A stretch of DNA of 64,000 bases from Candidatus Nitrosotenuis cloacae (GCF_000955905.1 NZ_CP011097.1:693957-757956), one strand, 5' to 3'. Shown: positions 33,886 through 44,654, numbered from the stretch's first letter. Translations and numbers: made by a program. Notes: generated by a model not told the origin, from the sequence alone.

Positions 33886-35019
33886 CTAATCTGGATCTTC
33901 GTATTTTTTGTTGCCTGATGATTTTGAGGATGACTCCATGGACTTCATCTTTTTGTGCAAGCCTTCAATCACCGCCTTGTAGCCTTCGGCGTATTCTAAC
34001 TCTGATGGAACCAGTGTCGCTGGATGCACAAATCCCTGGCTTCTCATTGCCAGTGCCTTTTGTGTTGCAATGTTTCTTACATAATCCCAGTCTGGGGTCG
34101 AGAATCCATCAAATGGACCTGTGAACTTGCCATCATGCATGGAAAAGACCAATGCCTCCACAATTGGAATGCAAAAGTCAATTGATGCTGCGGTGTTTAA
34201 TTTGACTGGCATTAGCGGCATGTGGTGGCTGCCACGAGTATTTCCAGCAACATAGTGTGGGTTGTTGAAAACACTTCCTAGCTCTTCGGTTGCCGGAAAG
34301 TTCTTTTGAGTTCTGACTATTGCTATTGGATCATCCTTTCCAACATATGTGCCTGCAATGTTATGTAGTCTGTCGGTTGAAAGAGATGCGATTGGCTCGC
34401 CGGCCTTTGTATATACGGACGAGATGACATATCTTCCTGGGTACATGAGGGCTGCCTCTAAGACAGGTTTGTCTTGCCATAGTTCTAGCTCGGCAATTTT
34501 TCCTTCTTCTACATCCATTATGTTGAGTTTGACTCCTGCTGCCAATGACTTGTTTACGATTAGTCCGGTGTTTGATAATGCGTCTACAAATAATCTGTAA
34601 AATGGATAATTGAATGCGCCTGGCTCTGTCTTGTCTGCTGCCAAAACAGTGAATGCTTCGTTTGGTCTTTCATCAAATTCTAATTCTGCAACTCCGGGGC
34701 CCATGCCTTTTACGTTTCCTGAAAAAGAGTCTTTTAGAAGATCTTGGCCTGCGCCGTATAATCCCTCTGATTTGGCAACTCGTGTTCCCTCCTCAAATGC
34801 TTTCCACGCCAGTGCGTGAATTTCGGAATTGTCTGTGCCCTTTGTATGTGACATGATAATGTGAACGTCATCTCCAGAATATCCGATGTAGTGATCTAGC
34901 AGAAGACTACCTGCATTTTTTACAGTTTTTCTGACTGCATCAAGTAATCCGTCACTCGGTCTTGTATGTCCTCCAATCCCTCCAACATCAGCTTTGATTG
35001 CAGAAACTGTAACTTTCAC
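33886..35019 (-). CDS. fbp: Fructose-1,6-bisphosphate aldolase/phosphatase
   Basis: 377 residues of the bifunctional archaeal enzyme. It starts TVSAIKADVGGIGGH, has YSGDDVHIIMSH (metal sites), and RYVISSVYTKAG followed by PIAIVRTQKNFPATEELG; the family uses a lysine Schiff base here with nearby Tyr. It makes fructose 6-phosphate from triose phosphates in one active site, driving gluconeogenesis, as needed by an autotroph. Confidence 0.95.
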   Translation of the reverse strand: MKVTVSAIKADVGGIGGHTRPSDGLLDAVRKTVKNAGSLLLDHYIGYSGDDVHIIMSHTKGTDNSEIHALAWKAFEEGTRVAKSEGLYGAGQDLLKDSFSGNVKGMGPGVAELEFDERPNEAFTVLAADKTEPGAFNYPFYRLFVDALSNTGLIVNKSLAAGVKLNIMDVEEGKIAELELWQDKPVLEAALMYPGRYVISSVYTKAGEPIASLSTDRLHNIAGTYVGKDDPIAIVRTQKNFPATEELGSVFNNPHYVAGNTRGSHHMPLMPVKLNTAASIDFCIPIVEALVFSMHDGKFTGPFDGFSTPDWDYVRNIATQKALAMRSQGFVHPATLVPSELEYAEGYKAVIEGLHKKMKSMESSSKSSGNKKYEDPD

Positions 35020-35172
35020 AATTTCAGACTTTGATTACTTTGATTTATAGTATGTGAGGATTATTTTGTCAAATTTTTCCACAAAACCAGTCTGATCAAA
35101 AAAATCCAAAAAATAACAAAAAGTCTTGAAAAAATCGTAACGGTAATAAACCCCTCTAAGAAGGACAATCCT

Positions 35173-36471
35173 ATGGCAACAAAACCACACTTGAACTTGA
35201 TCGTAACAGGTCACATTGATAACGGTAAGTCCACTACAATGGGACACTTCTTAATGGATATGGGTCTTGTAGACGAAAGAACCATTGCATCACATGCAGC
35301 CGAGTCTGAAAAGACTGGAAAAGGAGACACCTTCAAGTACGCGTGGGTTATGGATAACATTAAAGACGAAAGGGAAAGAGGTATCACAATTGACCTTGCT
35401 TTCCAAAAATTTGAGACTCCAAAATACTTTTTCACTCTGATTGACGCACCTGGTCACAGAGACTTCATCAAAAACATGATCACCGGTGCATCTGAGGCAG
35501 ATGCCGCAGTTCTAGTCCTTTCTGCAAAAGAAGGTGAGACAGATACTGCTATTGCGCCAGGTGGACAGGCAAGAGAGCACGCATTTTTGCTCAAAACACT
35601 AGGTGTAAGTCAACTAGTGGTTGCAATTAACAAGATGGATGACAGCAAATACGCCGAAGCAGCATTCAAAGTTGCAAAGGAAAAGGCTGAAAAACTAGTC
35701 AAATCCGTCGGCTACAAATTAGAAAACGTACCAATCATTCCAGTATCAGGATGGAAAGGCGACAATCTCGTCAAAAAGTCAGAAAACATGCCATGGTGGA
35801 CAGGAAAAACACTGTTGCTTGCATTCGATGACTTTACAAACCCAGAAAAACCAGTTGGAAAACCACTCAGACTTCCAGTACAAGACGTCTATACCATTAC
35901 TGGTGTAGGAACAGTACCAGTAGGAAGAGTAGAGACTGGCACATTCAAACCAAACGACAAAATCATTGTAATGCCATCTGGCGCATTAGGCGAAGTTAAA
36001 TCAATTGAAACACACCACACCCAGCTAGAGAAAGCAGAGGCAGGTGACAACATTGGTTTCAACCTAAGAGGCATTGAAAAGAAAGACATCAAAAGAGGAG
36101 ATGTCATCGGACATGCATCTGATCCACCAAAGGCAGCAAAAGAATTCAGAGCACAAATCATTGTAATTCACCATCCAACAGCTCTTGCACCTGGTTACAC
36201 ACCAGTAATGCATGCACACACAGCACAAGTTGCAGCAACAATCACAGAATTTGAAGCAAAAATCAACCCAGCAACTGGTGGTGTGGATGAGCAAAATCCA
36301 AAATTCCTCAAAGTTGGCGATTCAGCAATTGTAAAGATCAGACCAGTACGCCCAACATGTGTTGAGACGTTCAAAGACTTTCCAGAACTTGGACGCTTTG
36401 CGCTCAGAGACATGGGTGCAACAATTGCAGCCGGTATCATCAAAGATATCACTGAAGAATACAAACCATAA
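35173..36471 (+). CDS. tuf: Translation elongation factor 1-alpha
   Basis: 432 residues. G1 is GHIDNGKSTTMG, G3 is DAPGHRDFI, G4 is NKMD, and the C-terminal beta domains are intact. It brings aminoacyl-tRNA to the ribosome. It is followed after 14 bp by rpsJ and then rpo12, an archaeal conserved order. The coding sequence is rich in optimal-looking codons, as expected of a highly expressed gene. Confidence 0.98.
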   Translation: MATKPHLNLIVTGHIDNGKSTTMGHFLMDMGLVDERTIASHAAESEKTGKGDTFKYAWVMDNIKDERERGITIDLAFQKFETPKYFFTLIDAPGHRDFIKNMITGASEADAAVLVLSAKEGETDTAIAPGGQAREHAFLLKTLGVSQLVVAINKMDDSKYAEAAFKVAKEKAEKLVKSVGYKLENVPIIPVSGWKGDNLVKKSENMPWWTGKTLLLAFDDFTNPEKPVGKPLRLPVQDVYTITGVGTVPVGRVETGTFKPNDKIIVMPSGALGEVKSIETHHTQLEKAEAGDNIGFNLRGIEKKDIKRGDVIGHASDPPKAAKEFRAQIIVIHHPTALAPGYTPVMHAHTAQVAATITEFEAKINPATGGVDEQNPKFLKVGDSAIVKIRPVRPTCVETFKDFPELGRFALRDMGATIAAGIIKDITEEYKP

Positions 36472-36485
36472 CTCGGGTCTTTGTT

Positions 36486-36794
36486 TTGACTCAATCCGCC
36501 CGAATAAAACTGACTAGCACCAACCTCCCTAAACTCGACGGTGTTTGCACAGAAATCATGGGCATTGGAGAAAAAACAGGAGTCAGAGTAAAAGGGCCAA
36601 CACCACTTCCAGTAAAAAGACTAAACGTTGTTACAAGAAAATCCCCATGTGGAAACGGAACTGAAACCTATGAGAAATGGGAGATGCGAATGCACAGACG
36701 AATAATTGATCTGAGTGCAGACGACAAAGCAATCCGACAATTAATGAGACTCAAAATTCCAGACGACGTATACATCGAATTATCATTAAAGTAA
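36486..36794 (+). CDS. rpsJ: 30S ribosomal protein S10
   Basis: 102 residues from TTG. The archaeal S10 core is complete: ARIKLTSTNLPKLD, VKGPTPLPVKRLNVVTRKSPCGNG, MRMHRRIIDLSAD and IELSLK. It lies directly behind tuf, its classic archaeal position. Confidence 0.97.
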   Translation: MTQSARIKLTSTNLPKLDGVCTEIMGIGEKTGVRVKGPTPLPVKRLNVVTRKSPCGNGTETYEKWEMRMHRRIIDLSADDKAIRQLMRLKIPDDVYIELSLK

Positions 36795-36833
36795 CTTATA
36801 TCCTTAAATTACAGCTCTTAAATTAGAAATCAA

Positions 36834-37043
36834 ATGTCTGAAGAATCCACACCAATTGACTCTGCAGAAATTGCAATGGCACCCGCAACTGAAAAATTTG
36901 ATGTCATTTACAAGTGTCTGCGATGTGGAACCAATGTAACCAACACAGAACTGACCAGACTACCTGAGATAAAGTGCATCTGTGGTTTCAGAGTCTTTAC
37001 CAAAGTCAGACCACCAATTGTAAAAACAGTTCAAGCGATCTAG
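36834..37043 (+). CDS. DNA-directed RNA polymerase subunit Rpo12 (P)
   Basis: 69 residues, with an acidic N-terminal extension of about 22 residues before the subunit core. The zinc ribbon is YKCLRCGTNV and IKCICGFRVFTKVRPP, matching Rpo12/Rpb12. It stabilises the Rpo3-Rpo10-Rpo11-Rpo12 platform. The 3' end overlaps a convergent C2H2 protein gene by four bases. Confidence 0.9.
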   Translation: MSEESTPIDSAEIAMAPATEKFDVIYKCLRCGTNVTNTELTRLPEIKCICGFRVFTKVRPPIVKTVQAI

Positions 37044-37237
37044 TCTTTTTTATAACTGTGGTGTCTTTGCAGGTGCGTTCGCATGTCTTCCATGTTTGTA
37101 AAGTCCAAGCTACATAATTTGCAGCTGTATGGCAAGTCTTTACCATGAACTATCTGCAAATGCTGCATCATCTCCTCGATACTTGAGAACTTCTGATCGC
37201 ATCTCTCACAAGGTATTTTGTTTTTGAATAATCTCAT
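37040..37237 (-). CDS. Tandem C2H2 zinc-finger protein
   Basis: 65 residues with two C2H2 fingers: CERCDQKFSSIEEMMQHLQIVH and a second with CKLCSLDFTNMEDMRTHLQRHH, joined by a short linker. Such small classical fingers are known in archaea, and could bind DNA, RNA or protein. It overlaps the upstream zinc-ribbon gene by four bases, so both are co-translated. Confidence 0.85.
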   Translation of the reverse strand: MRLFKNKIPCERCDQKFSSIEEMMQHLQIVHGKDLPYSCKLCSLDFTNMEDMRTHLQRHHSYKKD

Positions 37238-37644
37238 CTACGGGATTCCTTTTGATTATCCCAACATTTCCTGCATAATTGGCCTTCAAGACTCCACTCG
37301 TTTTTTGGATTATACCTAAAAAAACTCAAGCGCTCACCGCAAACCGTACAGAATTCTTTTTTCTGACTAAAGTCTATTTCTTTACTATCAAAGCATTTTT
37401 TGCACAACAATCCTTCCATGTCCCATTGCCAGCGCGGTTCCCACAGATCCGTTATCTTTTGTATTACTCCACAACTGACGCATTTTTGCTTTAATGTGCC
37501 ACTATAGTATTGCTCCATTGATTTCATGTAGCACTCTGCACAGAGTGGATCCTTGAGATTCCATTCTTTTTTTGGCTTGTGCTTACGCTTTGTTTCCTTG
37601 TTACAAACGGTACAAATTCCTAGTTTTTTATCAAAAAGACCCAA
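37234..37644 (-). CDS. Triple zinc-ribbon repeat protein
   Basis: 136 residues made of three related units. Each has a CxxC pair (CTVC, CVSC, CTVC), a tryptophan-containing stretch (KKEWNLKDPLC, RWQWDMEGLLC, KNEWSLEGQLC) and a closing CxxC (CAEC, CKKC, CRKC), so three zinc sites. The tandem units point to internal duplication. Operonic with the C2H2 gene; function unknown. Confidence 0.75.
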   Translation of the reverse strand: MGLFDKKLGICTVCNKETKRKHKPKKEWNLKDPLCAECYMKSMEQYYSGTLKQKCVSCGVIQKITDLWEPRWQWDMEGLLCKKCFDSKEIDFSQKKEFCTVCGERLSFFRYNPKNEWSLEGQLCRKCWDNQKESRR

Positions 37645-37710
37645 TGAACTCTGATAAAATGGATCTTTTAAAAAACGTAATCATAAAACTAAAAAAGTTA
37701 GTAAAAAACC

Positions 37711-37836
37711 TTAGATTTCTCTTAGGATCTTTTCTACTGCTTGTCCTGCATCAACCATGCCGTTGATCTTTGCGATCTCTTCTAGCTTTTTGTATTGGTC
37801 TGCAGTTAAACATACTGGCATAGTTCTTTTTGCCAT
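37711..37836 (-). CDS. Small ribbon-helix-helix-like protein
   Basis: 41 residues from ATG 37836. It begins MAKRTMPVCLTADQYKKL (short strand then helix), followed by helix AQAV-type DAGQAVEKILREI, a layout of ribbon-helix-helix or CopG-like regulators. The frame is open further upstream, but an internal start is the natural one. DNA binding is inferred. Confidence 0.55.
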   Translation of the reverse strand: MAKRTMPVCLTADQYKKLEEIAKINGMVDAGQAVEKILREI

Positions 37837-37934
37837 GATTCTATGACTGCTTCTAATTTTATATCCTTTACGCTCACAAAATCGATCATAACTGATCTGA
37901 AAAAATATTTGTATGCAGAGCCCAGAGCACAGCG

Positions 37935-38444
37935 TTGACAAAAAGGAGGCAAATTCTAGTCATTGGTAATAATGAAAGTGGTTGCACTCCGGAGCTCGAA
38001 AAACTTGCATATGATGTAGGTGTTGAAGTTGCAAAATCCGAGTCTGTTCTGATAACTGGCGGCCTTGGCGGTGTGATGAAGGCAGCCTCACATGGAGCAC
38101 ATGATGCAGGAGGGCTAACAGTTGGAATAATTCCACAAGACAACCCTTCATACGCAAACGAGTTCTGTGACATTGTGATTCCAAGTGGTCTTGGATTATC
38201 ACGAGACTTTCTTAATGCCTTGTCTGCTGATGGTGTGATAATTGTGGGTGGTGGTTCTGGTACCCTATCTGAAACATGTGCTGCATACATGCACAAAAAG
38301 CCAATTGCCGCACTCAAAAATTCTGGCGGCATTGCATCGAAATTCTCAGACCAGTATTTGGATCACAGACAAAATGTGAAAATTGTCGGAGTCGAGACGC
38401 CTCAAGAGGCAGTAAGGTACATTCTAAGCCAAATCACTGCATAG
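37935..38444 (+). CDS. LOG-family (TIGR00725-type) nucleotide-binding protein
   Basis: 169 residues from TTG. Rossmann-like motifs are LITGGLGGVMKAASHGAHD near residue 40 and GGGSGTLSETCAAY near residue 102, typical of the Lonely-guy-related fold. Plant-type LOG enzymes release cytokinins, but the microbial TIGR00725 group has no settled substrate. It overlaps the convergent dehydrogenase gene by 11 bp. Confidence 0.85.
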   Translation: MTKRRQILVIGNNESGCTPELEKLAYDVGVEVAKSESVLITGGLGGVMKAASHGAHDAGGLTVGIIPQDNPSYANEFCDIVIPSGLGLSRDFLNALSADGVIIVGGGSGTLSETCAAYMHKKPIAALKNSGGIASKFSDQYLDHRQNVKIVGVETPQEAVRYILSQITA

Positions 38445-39573
38445 ATACTAGTAGCGGGTCTGGCTCGTAAAACACGCCATACTTTTTTGCCAAATTATTT
38501 AATTCTGTTACAATATTTTTGATACCGATTTCCCTTCCTGTCTCAAAAATTGGTTTTTTGAGACCAAGGCCAAGCTGTGCTGCTTTCTCAATTTCAGCAA
38601 TGTCGCTTGCCTTGTTTGTAACAAGCCATGCTGCGTTATTTAGAATGTTTGCGGCAAGTGAGATCGGATTGCATTTTTTTGCCAATGTTTCATCAAGCTG
38701 GATGCGTTCATATTTTTCATCGGAATATTTGTAGAATCCCTCGCCTGATTTTTGACCAAGTTTTTTCTCATTGAAGAGCTTTTCTACATCTGGGTGCGGG
38801 AAGATTACTTTTTTGTCTCTGATTTGCAGTTCAATTGTTGCCTTGTGTATTACATCCATGCCAGTAAAGTCTGCAAGCTCAAATATTCCCATCGGAAAGC
38901 CTAGATTGAATTTCACTGCAGAATCAATTTCTTCTAGTTTAAGATTTTCTCGCTGCTTTAACCAACATGCCTCATGAACCATTGGAATGAAAAGTCGGTT
39001 CACAATAAATCCTGGTACGTCCTTTTTGCAAACCACAGGTTCTTTTTTGACTGACTTGACATAATCAACTGTCAGATTTAGTACCTCTGGTCCTGTTTTT
39101 TGACCTGGAATGACTTCGACTAGTTTCATTAGTTGTGGTGGGTTGAAAAAGTGAATTCCAATGAATCTTTCAGGCCTGCTAGTTGTATTTGCAATTTCTG
39201 TAATTGGTAATGTGCTTGTGTTTGATGCAAAAACTGTGTTTTTGTCTGCAACCTGATCTAATTCTGAGTAGACTTTTTTCTTTAACTCCATTATCTCAGG
39301 AACTGCTTCTATGATTAGGTCAGCTCCTTTCACTGCTTCCTTTAGATCAACAATTGTTTTGATTCGTCCTAATATGGCATCTGATTCTTGCTTTGTTATC
39401 TTTTCCTTTGTGACCAATTTCTCAAGACTCCAGCGTATCTTCTCCATTGCCTTATCCAAAAACTGCTGCTCAATGTCTCGCAGCACAACATTATACCCTG
39501 ACATTGCACTGACTTGAGCTATTCCATGACCCATTATGCCGGAGCCTAGTACTGTGATGTTTTTGACACTCAA
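38434..39573 (-). CDS. 3-hydroxyacyl-CoA (3-hydroxybutyryl-CoA) dehydrogenase
   Basis: 379 residues. NAD-binding LGSGIMGHGIAQ opens the protein. Substrate-binding motif HFFNPPQLMKLVEVI follows near residue 145, and the catalytic Ser/His pair lies in STSTLPITEIA and GIHFFN. After the usual C-terminal domain there is a further 3HCDH-like domain from about residue 290. It would oxidise 3-hydroxybutyryl-CoA to acetoacetyl-CoA, a step of the thaumarchaeal 3-HP/4-HB cycle, or act in fatty-acid metabolism. Confidence 0.9.
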   Translation of the reverse strand: MSVKNITVLGSGIMGHGIAQVSAMSGYNVVLRDIEQQFLDKAMEKIRWSLEKLVTKEKITKQESDAILGRIKTIVDLKEAVKGADLIIEAVPEIMELKKKVYSELDQVADKNTVFASNTSTLPITEIANTTSRPERFIGIHFFNPPQLMKLVEVIPGQKTGPEVLNLTVDYVKSVKKEPVVCKKDVPGFIVNRLFIPMVHEACWLKQRENLKLEEIDSAVKFNLGFPMGIFELADFTGMDVIHKATIELQIRDKKVIFPHPDVEKLFNEKKLGQKSGEGFYKYSDEKYERIQLDETLAKKCNPISLAANILNNAAWLVTNKASDIAEIEKAAQLGLGLKKPIFETGREIGIKNIVTELNNLAKKYGVFYEPDPLLVSMQ

Positions 39574-39660
39574 TCCGAACTTTGGTTTTCGTTATCCATT
39601 ATAATGTATTTCTGCACAATTTTGGTTGTAAAATATATCAATTATGATGATATCTGATGT

Positions 39661-40074
39661 ATGATGGATTGTGTTTTTTGTAAAATAGTAGATGGTAAAA
39701 TTCCAGCTAAAGTCATAATGGAGTCAAAAAATTCTATTGCATTCTTGGATGCATTCCCTGTAGCCGAAGGACACACATTGGTAATCCCGAAAAAACACTA
39801 TGAAAAACTACAATTCGTATCCTCAGAAGACAATGCTGATCTGTTTGGGCTGGTCCACAAAATAATTCCAAAAGTCGATGCGCTAACTGGCGCATCACTG
39901 GTGGCGATTCATAATGGTAAGGAGGCTGGTCAAGAAGTTCCACACGTTCACATACATCTCATCCCACGTCATCAATCTGATTCTGCTGGTGCGGTTCACT
40001 CCATGTTTGCAAACAGACCAAAACTCACAGATTCCGAATTCTCGAATTTACAAGAAAAACTAAAAACTCTCTAG
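39661..40074 (+). CDS. HIT-family nucleotide hydrolase
   Basis: 137 residues. The zinc pair is CVFCKI at the start, and the histidine triad is HVHIHLIPR near residue 95. The family hydrolyses nucleotide phosphoramidates or AMP conjugates. An alternative start is the second Met. It overlaps the convergent DnaJ-ferredoxin gene by four bases. Confidence 0.92.
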   Translation: MMDCVFCKIVDGKIPAKVIMESKNSIAFLDAFPVAEGHTLVIPKKHYEKLQFVSSEDNADLFGLVHKIIPKVDALTGASLVAIHNGKEAGQEVPHVHIHLIPRHQSDSAGAVHSMFANRPKLTDSEFSNLQEKLKTL

Positions 40075-40745
40075 TATGGGTACAGGCGTTTGCCAGTGGC
40101 TTGCTCTTCCACTTTGATTGCTTTTGTTGGACAAGTTTGCGCGGCATCAATTATCTTTTCAAGGCTTGCGCCGTTTTGATTTATGACACTTGATTTTGGA
40201 TTCATTTTGGAAATCTTGTCAATGTGAAATACTTGTGGTGCAATTATCTCACAACTACAACACCCTATGCATAGACTATGTTCCACACTTGAGAACAAGT
40301 TCGGTTTTTTTTCCTGTTTTATCTCAAAATCATATGGATTTTTTGTTTGGCTCGTCTTTGCAGATTCATAGTTTTTCCAAAATTCTGAAACATATTCCTG
40401 CCAAAACTGTGGATCTGATTGCTCTGTTTGTTTTGTGTATCTGCCCCAGTCTTCTTCTGGGGGTTTGTCTTGTGTGCTCCATTTTGTACCCGAATTTGTT
40501 TTTCCTTGGTTTGTTTTGGTGTCTGTGTATTTTTTGTAGTTGTCTTTTTTTGAATTGCTAGTTTTATTGTTATTTTTTAATGTATGATATGCCTCTGTGA
40601 TTAGCTTGAATTTTTTGCCGTCCTGCTCTGAATTGTTTTTGTCTGGATGTGTTTCCAGCGCCATTTTTCTGTACGAATGTTTCACCTCACTGTATGGTGA
40701 ATTGGGTTTTAGATTCAAAATCAAATAGGCTTGTGATGTGTCCAA
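40071..40745 (-). CDS. DnaJ-domain plus ferredoxin fusion (DnaJ-Fer)
   Basis: 224 residues. A J domain fills about 1-60 with THPDKNN (HPD motif). A long polar linker follows. The C-terminus is a 4Fe-4S ferredoxin-type domain: HSLCIGCCSCEIIAPQVF and, later, AQTCPTKAIKV. Such DnaJ-Fer proteins have been described in Thaumarchaeota and plant chloroplasts, and their spread explained by horizontal transfer. Function in electron transfer or Fe-S protein assembly is inferred. Confidence 0.9.
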   Translation of the reverse strand: MDTSQAYLILNLKPNSPYSEVKHSYRKMALETHPDKNNSEQDGKKFKLITEAYHTLKNNNKTSNSKKDNYKKYTDTKTNQGKTNSGTKWSTQDKPPEEDWGRYTKQTEQSDPQFWQEYVSEFWKNYESAKTSQTKNPYDFEIKQEKKPNLFSSVEHSLCIGCCSCEIIAPQVFHIDKISKMNPKSSVINQNGASLEKIIDAAQTCPTKAIKVEEQATGKRLYPY

Positions 40746-40786
40746 TGGTATTGTATGGGCTTTGTATTTTAAAAATATGATTAATT

Positions 40787-41425
40787 TTAGTTGAATTGGT
40801 GTTTTGTATGATTTTGGTTTATGAGCAATACTGTGTTGATTACCTGGCTTGATCTGAGCGTTTCTTTTGGAACCAAAATCGCAGTTAACACATTGTCCTT
40901 GTTTATTGTTATCTGGATTTTCTGAATCAATGACTTGTATAGTATCGCCCTTTTTCCTTCAAATGATTCGGCAAGTCCTATCGGAACAACAAAGCCCTCA
41001 TCGATTAACTGATTCATCTTTCTGTATCCGGAGGTATTTGGTAGATTGCACAAACTTAGGATTTTTGGAACCGTCTCTGATTTGTCTCGTGTAAAGTCCA
41101 AAATCATCTTTTTGTCCCCATCCGCATATGTCTTTAGAATCATCTCTGCTAGATGCTTGTCTCTTACCAATACCCATGTGTCATTCATCGTGGTTTTTTC
41201 TATTGTCAAAAAGTTTCTCAAAACCACGTCCTCAATATTTTTCAACTCTGTCTCAAACTGATGCAATGAGCTTCGCATATCGTCGTATTTGTTGAATAAT
41301 TCTTCAAACCTGAGTCCATGATCTGCTTCTAGTTTTTTGTTTATGTTTTGAATTTTCTCAACATCTAGTTTGTCTTGAATCGATTGAATTATTGCCTTTG
41401 TAAGTAAAATGTCTAATCCTTGCAA
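40787..41425 (-). CDS. Winged-helix regulator, thaumarchaeal type
   Basis: 212 residues. The first 90 are helical and coiled-coil-like. A winged helix-turn-helix follows (PKILSLCNLPNTSGYRKMNQLIDEGFVVPIG near residue 118) and a beta-rich C-terminal part. The start at 41425 is TTG. A regulator with a helical sensor half is likely; the ligand is unknown. Confidence 0.6.
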   Translation of the reverse strand: MQGLDILLTKAIIQSIQDKLDVEKIQNINKKLEADHGLRFEELFNKYDDMRSSLHQFETELKNIEDVVLRNFLTIEKTTMNDTWVLVRDKHLAEMILKTYADGDKKMILDFTRDKSETVPKILSLCNLPNTSGYRKMNQLIDEGFVVPIGLAESFEGKRAILYKSLIQKIQITINKDNVLTAILVPKETLRSSQVINTVLLINQNHTKHQFN

Positions 41426-41475
41426 CGATTCGTGAGTTGGCTTTCTTACTTAAATCAATATCGTATTGTTCTGTG

Positions 41476-42777
41476 TTATTTATTCTCGGAAAATCGCTCG
41501 GCCGCATCTACGAGTGTCTTTACATCTGCTTCAGAGTGTGCATCAGAAAACGCACCTAATTTCCCCGGCAAGAAAAATATCCCATCTTCTACCATCATCT
41601 CAAAATGGAATCTTTGTAATCTTGTTGAATCACATTTTGCCACGTCTTGAGCATTGTTTATCTCAGTAATTTCATTTTTTACAAAGTGTGTCATAAACAG
41701 CGAGTCTTTACCAGTCACTATGACCTGCCCATCAAACGCTTTTGTGATCTTCTTTCTAGTTGTATCTCCTAATTTTTTGATTTTAGAGTATGTTCTGGCA
41801 TTTTTCAAAATATCCAATGTTGCAGCACCTGCAATCATTGTCATTGGGTTTGCGGAAAAAGTACCCCCGCCAATGTATGCTCTGTTTTTTCTTTGATGTG
41901 ATTGCGTGTTTGCATGATCCATTATCTCATCTCTTCCACAAATAACCCCAATTGGAAACCCTCCACCAACAATCTTGCCCAGTGTTACGATATCTGGATC
42001 AAGGCCCATCGTGTTGTATAAACAACCATTTCTAAATCTAAATCCAGTCACTATTTCATCCAACATGAATAGGCCGTTCTTCTTTTTGACAAATTCCTGT
42101 ATGCCAACTAGATAGTCCTTTGTAGCTGGGATGCATCCGGCCCCACCAAGTATTGGCTCTATGATTACTCCAGCAAGATCATTTTTAACAGATTTTAAAA
42201 TTTCAATGGACTCTTCCAGATTATTGTATGGTATGGATATGATGTGTTCTTCATCCGTGAGTCCAGCACTTTCGGTTTGAGTGAATGGCCAGTTTACTGT
42301 TTTTAATAGATCTGTGGTATATCCGTGCCACCCACCGTCGATCTTTGCAATTATTTTTTTCTTTGTGACTGCTCTTGCGAGTCTTACTGCGTACATCGTT
42401 GCCTCCGTTCCAGTTGACGCATAGCGGATTTTTTCTGCAACTGGAACCACGCTTTGGATTTTCTCTGATAGTTCTACGGTGTTTTTGTTAACCGTTCCAT
42501 ACATCCATCCCCTTCCCAATTGTTCCTTTGTTTTGGCTAAAACCTGTTTTGCAGCATGGCCTAAAATCAGACTCCAATGCCCCATCCAAAAATCGACATA
42601 CTTGTTAGAATCTACATCTACTAGGTATTTTCCCTTGGCAGATTTGGTGACAAACGGATATGGGGAGAAAAACCGTATGTTGTGGCTCACTCCATTTACG
42701 TGGAGTTTTTTTGATCTTGCAAAAAGTACCGCCGACTTCGGTGTCATTTTTTGGTATGATTTTTCTATAGAATCCAA
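41476..42777 (-). CDS. Class-III PLP aminotransferase, glutamate-1-semialdehyde aminomutase-like
   Basis: 433 residues from TTG. It has [18 protein letters not shown] near residue 118, [12 protein letters not shown] near residue 240, and the PLP lysine in [13 protein letters not shown] near residue 269. The closest known family is HemL, but segments such as the WHGYTTD region differ from the canonical enzyme, so substrate is uncertain. HemL would make 5-aminolevulinate for haem and cobalamin. Confidence 0.8.
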   Translation of the reverse strand: MDSIEKSYQKMTPKSAVLFARSKKLHVNGVSHNIRFFSPYPFVTKSAKGKYLVDVDSNKYVDFWMGHWSLILGHAAKQVLAKTKEQLGRGWMYGTVNKNTVELSEKIQSVVPVAEKIRYASTGTEATMYAVRLARAVTKKKIIAKIDGGWHGYTTDLLKTVNWPFTQTESAGLTDEEHIISIPYNNLEESIEILKSVKNDLAGVIIEPILGGAGCIPATKDYLVGIQEFVKKKNGLFMLDEIVTGFRFRNGCLYNTMGLDPDIVTLGKIVGGGFPIGVICGRDEIMDHANTQSHQRKNRAYIGGGTFSANPMTMIAGAATLDILKNARTYSKIKKLGDTTRKKITKAFDGQVIVTGKDSLFMTHFVKNEITEINNAQDVAKCDSTRLQRFHFEMMVEDGIFFLPGKLGAFSDAHSEADVKTLVDAAERFSENK

Positions 42778-42853
42778 GTCGTTTCTTGCCTTATATTGCG
42801 GAATATATTTTTGATCGAAAAACCGCCTATTTTTTGCAAAAATTTCTGTATGG

Positions 42854-42861
42854 TTTATATG
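42854..42861 (+). promoter_or_regulatory. TATA box of the rRNA operon
   Basis: TTTATATG lies about 200 bases before the 16S gene. With a 26-base spacing the transcript would start near 42880. The 279-base interval also holds an imperfect inverted repeat (GCATACGTAAC near 42893, GTTACGCATAC near 42957) that could fold in the leader. No protein gene is seen there. Confidence 0.45.
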
Positions 42862-43003
42862 ATATCCGATTTGTTCTTTTTTTGCATACGTAACGCTTTG
42901 GCGGCGCTTGTGATGAAGTGTGGCATTATGCCATTTTGTGATTTACGAGCCTCCAGTTACGCATACAAAATGAGGATTTGATCAACTGATCTAATCTGAG
43001 TAT

Positions 43004-43019
43004 GTGAAGATTAGTGCAT
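43004..43019 (+). other. 16S rRNA processing stem, 5' arm
   Basis: GTGAAGATTAGTGCAT pairs perfectly over 16 bp with ATGCACTAATCTTCAC at 44547-44562, just after the 16S gene. A further CCGTC/GATGG pairing continues past a bulged T. Such stems enclose archaeal 16S precursors and are cut by the tRNA-splicing endonuclease. Confidence 0.75.
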
Positions 43020-43056
43020 TCCGTCCAATTCCAAAATGTAATAATAGTAAACCAAG

Positions 43057-44529
<1,473 letters not shown>

Positions 44530-44546
44530 GACAAAATATGTGATGG

Positions 44547-44562
44547 ATGCACTAATCTTCAC
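44547..44562 (+). other. 16S rRNA processing stem, 3' arm
   Basis: The perfect complement of 43004-43019. It lies 17 bases beyond the 16S 3' end, in the spacer. The rest of the spacer (44563-44654) has short hairpins and no tRNA. Confidence 0.7.
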
Positions 44563-44654
44563 TTACAACCATCGATGCAATGCATCATGAAAGTGATGTA
44601 TGAAGGATGTAGCGGGGTACACCAGTACCACGCAATGATCATCGTGCATAGTCG

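Noticed and set aside
37572-37766. Frame starting MNSDKMDLLKNV on the plus strand between two minus genes
   Set aside because: Low-complexity, runs into the ribbon-helix-helix-like gene on the other strand, and no promoter is seen.
44563-44654. tRNA gene in the 16S-23S spacer
   Set aside because: No cloverleaf fits; the sequence forms only short hairpins.
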